Part shown: positions 24,322 to 25,701 of the stretch, in pieces | Numbering within the stretch: position 1 is the first letter of the stretch | How the letters are laid out: each line of letters starts with the position of its first letter | DNA from: a bacterium | GTDB lineage: Bacteria > UBA9089 > JAHJRX01 | DNA: 25,701 nucleotides | Direction of reading: 5' to 3' | Assembly: GCA_030017825.1 (NCBI GenBank) | Contig: JASEGW010000007.1 | Coordinates: forward strand, 1-25,701 | Program-made: the position numbers and the translations under genes | The notes under the pieces: generated by a model | Database searches by the model: none | Told to the model about the DNA's origin: nothing | The model's input: the letters and a program-made list of their open reading frames with translations, nothing else

Positions 24322-24438
24322 AATTTTTTTATCTGGCTAATAAAAACTGATAACTTATTTATAGCATAGAAAAACCTAAAAAAAGTATAGATAAACACGG
24401 ATAGAAGCTTATAATTTAATACATCTTAAAAAATATGA

Positions 24439-25041
24439 TTATCTATGCTTATCTGCAATGGAGCCTATCTTAATAGGAGCATAGACATAAAAGCCTGGAA
24501 ATTTAATAACTTTGTTATCTTTTATTTGAAAGAATCCTCTCTTATTCTTAATAGGATCTACAACATAAGCTACTTGATAATAGAGATTAAAAAAATTCTT
24601 CTGAATGAATATATCCATATCCGATAAGGTAATGTCAAAATTAGGGTGAGTATGATACCAACCTATTATTCTTTGATACTCCCGTTTTTCTAATTCTTTA
24701 TAAATCTCTTCCCAGCTTTGATGAGTAAAAGTTATGGAAGTAATGTTGCTCTGAGCATGTTTAGCTTCAATACAGTCTATAATCTGAATAAATTTTTCCT
24801 CTTTTTCTTCAAAATATTCACCTAATAACACCCCTCCTAATTCTACTGTGGTATCCTTTTGAGCATAGTTTTCTATCTCTTTAAATACTACTTCTTTAAA
24901 GTATATTTTTATTTCACCTTTTTCCGGCTCTCCATAGGATGTAGCTTTACATTTTTCAGTAGTAAAAATATCTTTTTTCTTTAAAGGCTCTACTAATGCC
25001 TGATCTAATAAAATTACTTCATATAATTCTTTATCCTTCAT
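24439..25041 (-). CDS. JAB/JAMM-domain metallopeptidase (deubiquitinase-like)
   Basis: A 200-residue protein with a complete JAMM zinc-protease motif: Glu67 in VELGGVLLG, His130 and His132 in GWYHTHPNF, Ser140 and Asp143 in TLSDMD (E...HxHx7SxxD). This is the motif of Rpn11/AMSH-type isopeptidases and of bacterial JAB proteins linked to ubiquitin-like systems. Residues 1-50 form an extra N-terminal region with YEVILLDQ. The JAB core runs from about 48 (YFKEVVFKEIENYA) to 175. GAGGAA sits directly before the ATG. It lies between the ubiquitin-like and E2-like genes, 71 bases from the former. It likely removes the modifier from targets; the modifier already ends in Gly, so processing of a precursor seems unneeded. 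Confidence 0.92.
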   Translation of the reverse strand: MKDKELYEVILLDQALVEPLKKKDIFTTEKCKATSYGEPEKGEIKIYFKEVVFKEIENYAQKDTTVELGGVLLGEYFEEKEEKFIQIIDCIEAKHAQSNITSITFTHQSWEEIYKELEKREYQRIIGWYHTHPNFDITLSDMDIFIQKNFFNLYYQVAYVVDPIKNKRGFFQIKDNKVIKFPGFYVYAPIKIGSIADKHR

Positions 25042-25058
25042 GCTTCCTCATTATGCAA

Positions 25059-25082
25059 AAGCCAGAGGATAGAAGATAGAAA
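25059..25082. repeat. Short purine repeat related to that in the EnvC-like gene
   Basis: Contains gccagaggatagaagataga from 25061, resembling the translated cagaa-type repeat at 3735-3777. It lies in the 71-base gap between the JAB and ubiquitin-like genes. Confidence 0.5.
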
Positions 25083-25112
25083 CACCTTAAACCTGTGTTT
25101 TAACTTAACATC

Positions 25113-25382
25113 TTAACCAGCTGTAATCTCTGGTTGTAATCTTAAGATATCCCCATCTTTTACTCCAACTTCAGCTAATGTTTGATTTTCTTGAAGTTGT
25201 TTTCCTGAAGCTTTATGATGAAATTTGTAATTTAAAGGCAAGCCATCTGGCCCACTTTCAGGTAGATTCATCATAGATACCAATTTTGTAATTATTTTTG
25301 ATACTGGTGCATCATCAGGCAATAAAGCCTTTTGTTGTTTATTTCCCGTGACATCAATAATATTAACATTTATCTTTCCCAT
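25113..25382 (-). CDS. Ubiquitin-like beta-grasp protein (YukD/EsaB-like)
   Basis: An 89-residue protein with the ubiquitin-like layout. A first beta hairpin (KINVNIIDVTGNKQQKALL, residues 3-21) is followed by the helix (APVSKIITKLVSMMNL, 25-40), then strands (LNYKFHHKASGKQL, 50-63) and the ubiquitin-type ending TLAEVGVKDGDILRLQPE (68-85). The last residues are ITAG, a single C-terminal Gly, exposed without a tail and not Gly-Gly. YukD/EsaB and prokaryotic ubiquitin-like modifiers share this layout. AAAGGAG precedes the ATG with good spacing, the strongest ribosome site of the cluster. It is the first gene of the minus-strand cluster with JAB and E2-like genes, which favours a conjugated modifier over a type VII secretion component. 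Confidence 0.85.
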   Translation of the reverse strand: MGKINVNIIDVTGNKQQKALLPDDAPVSKIITKLVSMMNLPESGPDGLPLNYKFHHKASGKQLQENQTLAEVGVKDGDILRLQPEITAG

Positions 25383-25428
25383 CTTTCTTCTCCTTTACTT
25401 ATAATTAATTGAAGGATCGCAGAGTTTT

Positions 25429-25457
25429 AATATAGCTAAACTTGGTATAAATCGAAA
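25429..25457 (-). promoter_or_regulatory. Possible promoter of the ubiquitin-like cluster
   Basis: On the minus strand TTTCGA (25457-25452) is 17 bases from TATATT (25434-25429), which is five of six to TATAAT. The -35 match is weak (three of six). It would start transcription about 40 bases before the ATG. The -35 overlaps the edge of the repeat relative starting at 25455, so the repeat may supply part of the promoter. Confidence 0.3.
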
Positions 25458-25625
25458 TTTAAGAATTAATATTTCTAAGCCCTAAGATGAAATTAGGAAA
25501 ATATTTAATCTTTAAAGGAAAAAAAGAAATTTTTTTGAGGTAAAAAGCTAAGTTTAATTTCTTTTCTTTAAAAATTAAAGATTTTTCGTTAAAATTTAGC
25601 GTAAGAAATATTAATCCTTAAACTT
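25455..25625. repeat. Relative of the MITE inner block (copy C)
   Basis: Ends are aaatttaagaattaatattt (25455 onward) and aaatattaatccttaaactt (25606-25625), an imperfect inverted repeat matching the inner pair of copy B. Between them gaaattaggaaaatatttaa (from 25489) and the following tttaaag plus A-rich run are shared with copy B. Inner arms (tttaatctttaaag and ctttaaaaattaaag) can pair. The outer 14-bp family ends are not recognisable here. No coding capacity. Confidence 0.7.
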
Positions 25626-25646
25626 CGAAGCAAAGGAATGTGCTAT

Positions 25647-25701
25647 TATATTAGACTTACTGCGAAATAACAGCAATAGATACAAAAAAGCTTATAGATG
25701 C
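25647..25701. repeat. Right copy of 55-bp perfect terminal inverted repeat
   Basis: Exact reverse complement of 1-55. It starts 21 bases after the end of repeat copy C. See the left copy for interpretation: most likely a k-mer overlap where the assembly graph broke at a genomic repeat. Confidence 0.95.

Larger units (their letters stand above)
25383..25646. other. Upstream region of the ubiquitin-like cluster
   Basis: No gene is seen in it. It holds the ribosome binding site and a possible promoter for the ubiquitin-like gene at its left end, and a repeat relative (25455-25625) over most of the rest. No E1/ThiF-like coding sequence is detectable on either strand before the contig ends. Confidence 0.7.

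Noticed and set aside
25113..25382. Type VII secretion role for the YukD-like protein
   Set aside because: No WXG100 or FtsK/SpoIIIE-type secretion genes are present; the E2-like and JAB neighbours favour conjugation.
1..25701. Linear replicon or plasmid with terminal inverted repeats
   Set aside because: Gene content is chromosomal housekeeping, there are no replication or telomere-resolution genes, and the 55-base length fits an assembly k-mer overlap.

Overview
This is a very AT-rich window (G+C about one third by eye) from a Gram-negative-type bacterium. The evidence for an outer membrane is a PilQ secretin, an OmpA-domain protein, several predicted lipoproteins and a degenerate EnvC-type protein. 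A split transketolase, an FtsEX-EnvC-CtpA-YibQ order, type IV pilus genes, TTG starts and many short dispersed repeats fit an uncultured deep-branching lineage (for example Omnitrophota-like), but phylum cannot be fixed from the sequence. The first and last 55 bases are perfect inverted copies of each other, so the window looks like a whole assembled contig ending in the same repeat at both sides.

Layout, plus strand, 351-14360: transketolase N and C subunits; ftsE-ftsX-envC-like-ctpA-polysaccharide deacetylase (cell division and wall remodelling, genes overlapping or closely spaced); pilM-pilN-[unknown lipoprotein]-pilO-pilP-pilQ (type IV pilus alignment complex and secretin); and a family 4 uracil-DNA glycosylase. 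From 14536 to 22984 lies a dipeptide/oligopeptide ABC importer (binding protein, two permeases, two ATPases). It is interrupted by a repeat element, by an unusual CxxCH/Cys-rich/OmpA protein, and by rmuC. 

Minus strand, 25382 to 23127: a compact cluster that looks like a bacterial ubiquitin-like conjugation system. In transcription order it holds a YukD/ubiquitin-like beta-grasp protein ending in a single Gly, a JAMM/JAB metallopeptidase with a complete motif, an E2-like conjugating enzyme with HPN and a catalytic-type Cys, and a class I methyltransferase. No E1 (ThiF-like) gene is in the window; the contig stops in repeats 319 bp upstream of the Ubl gene. This is the most interesting part of the window.

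A family of short non-coding, hairpin-forming repeats (MITE-like, 14-bp terminal inverted repeats) occurs at 9204-9264, 14446-14509, 17297-17508 and 19582-19629, with a relative of its inner part at 25455-25625. One copy supplies the stop codon of pilN. Three others lie just upstream of importer genes.
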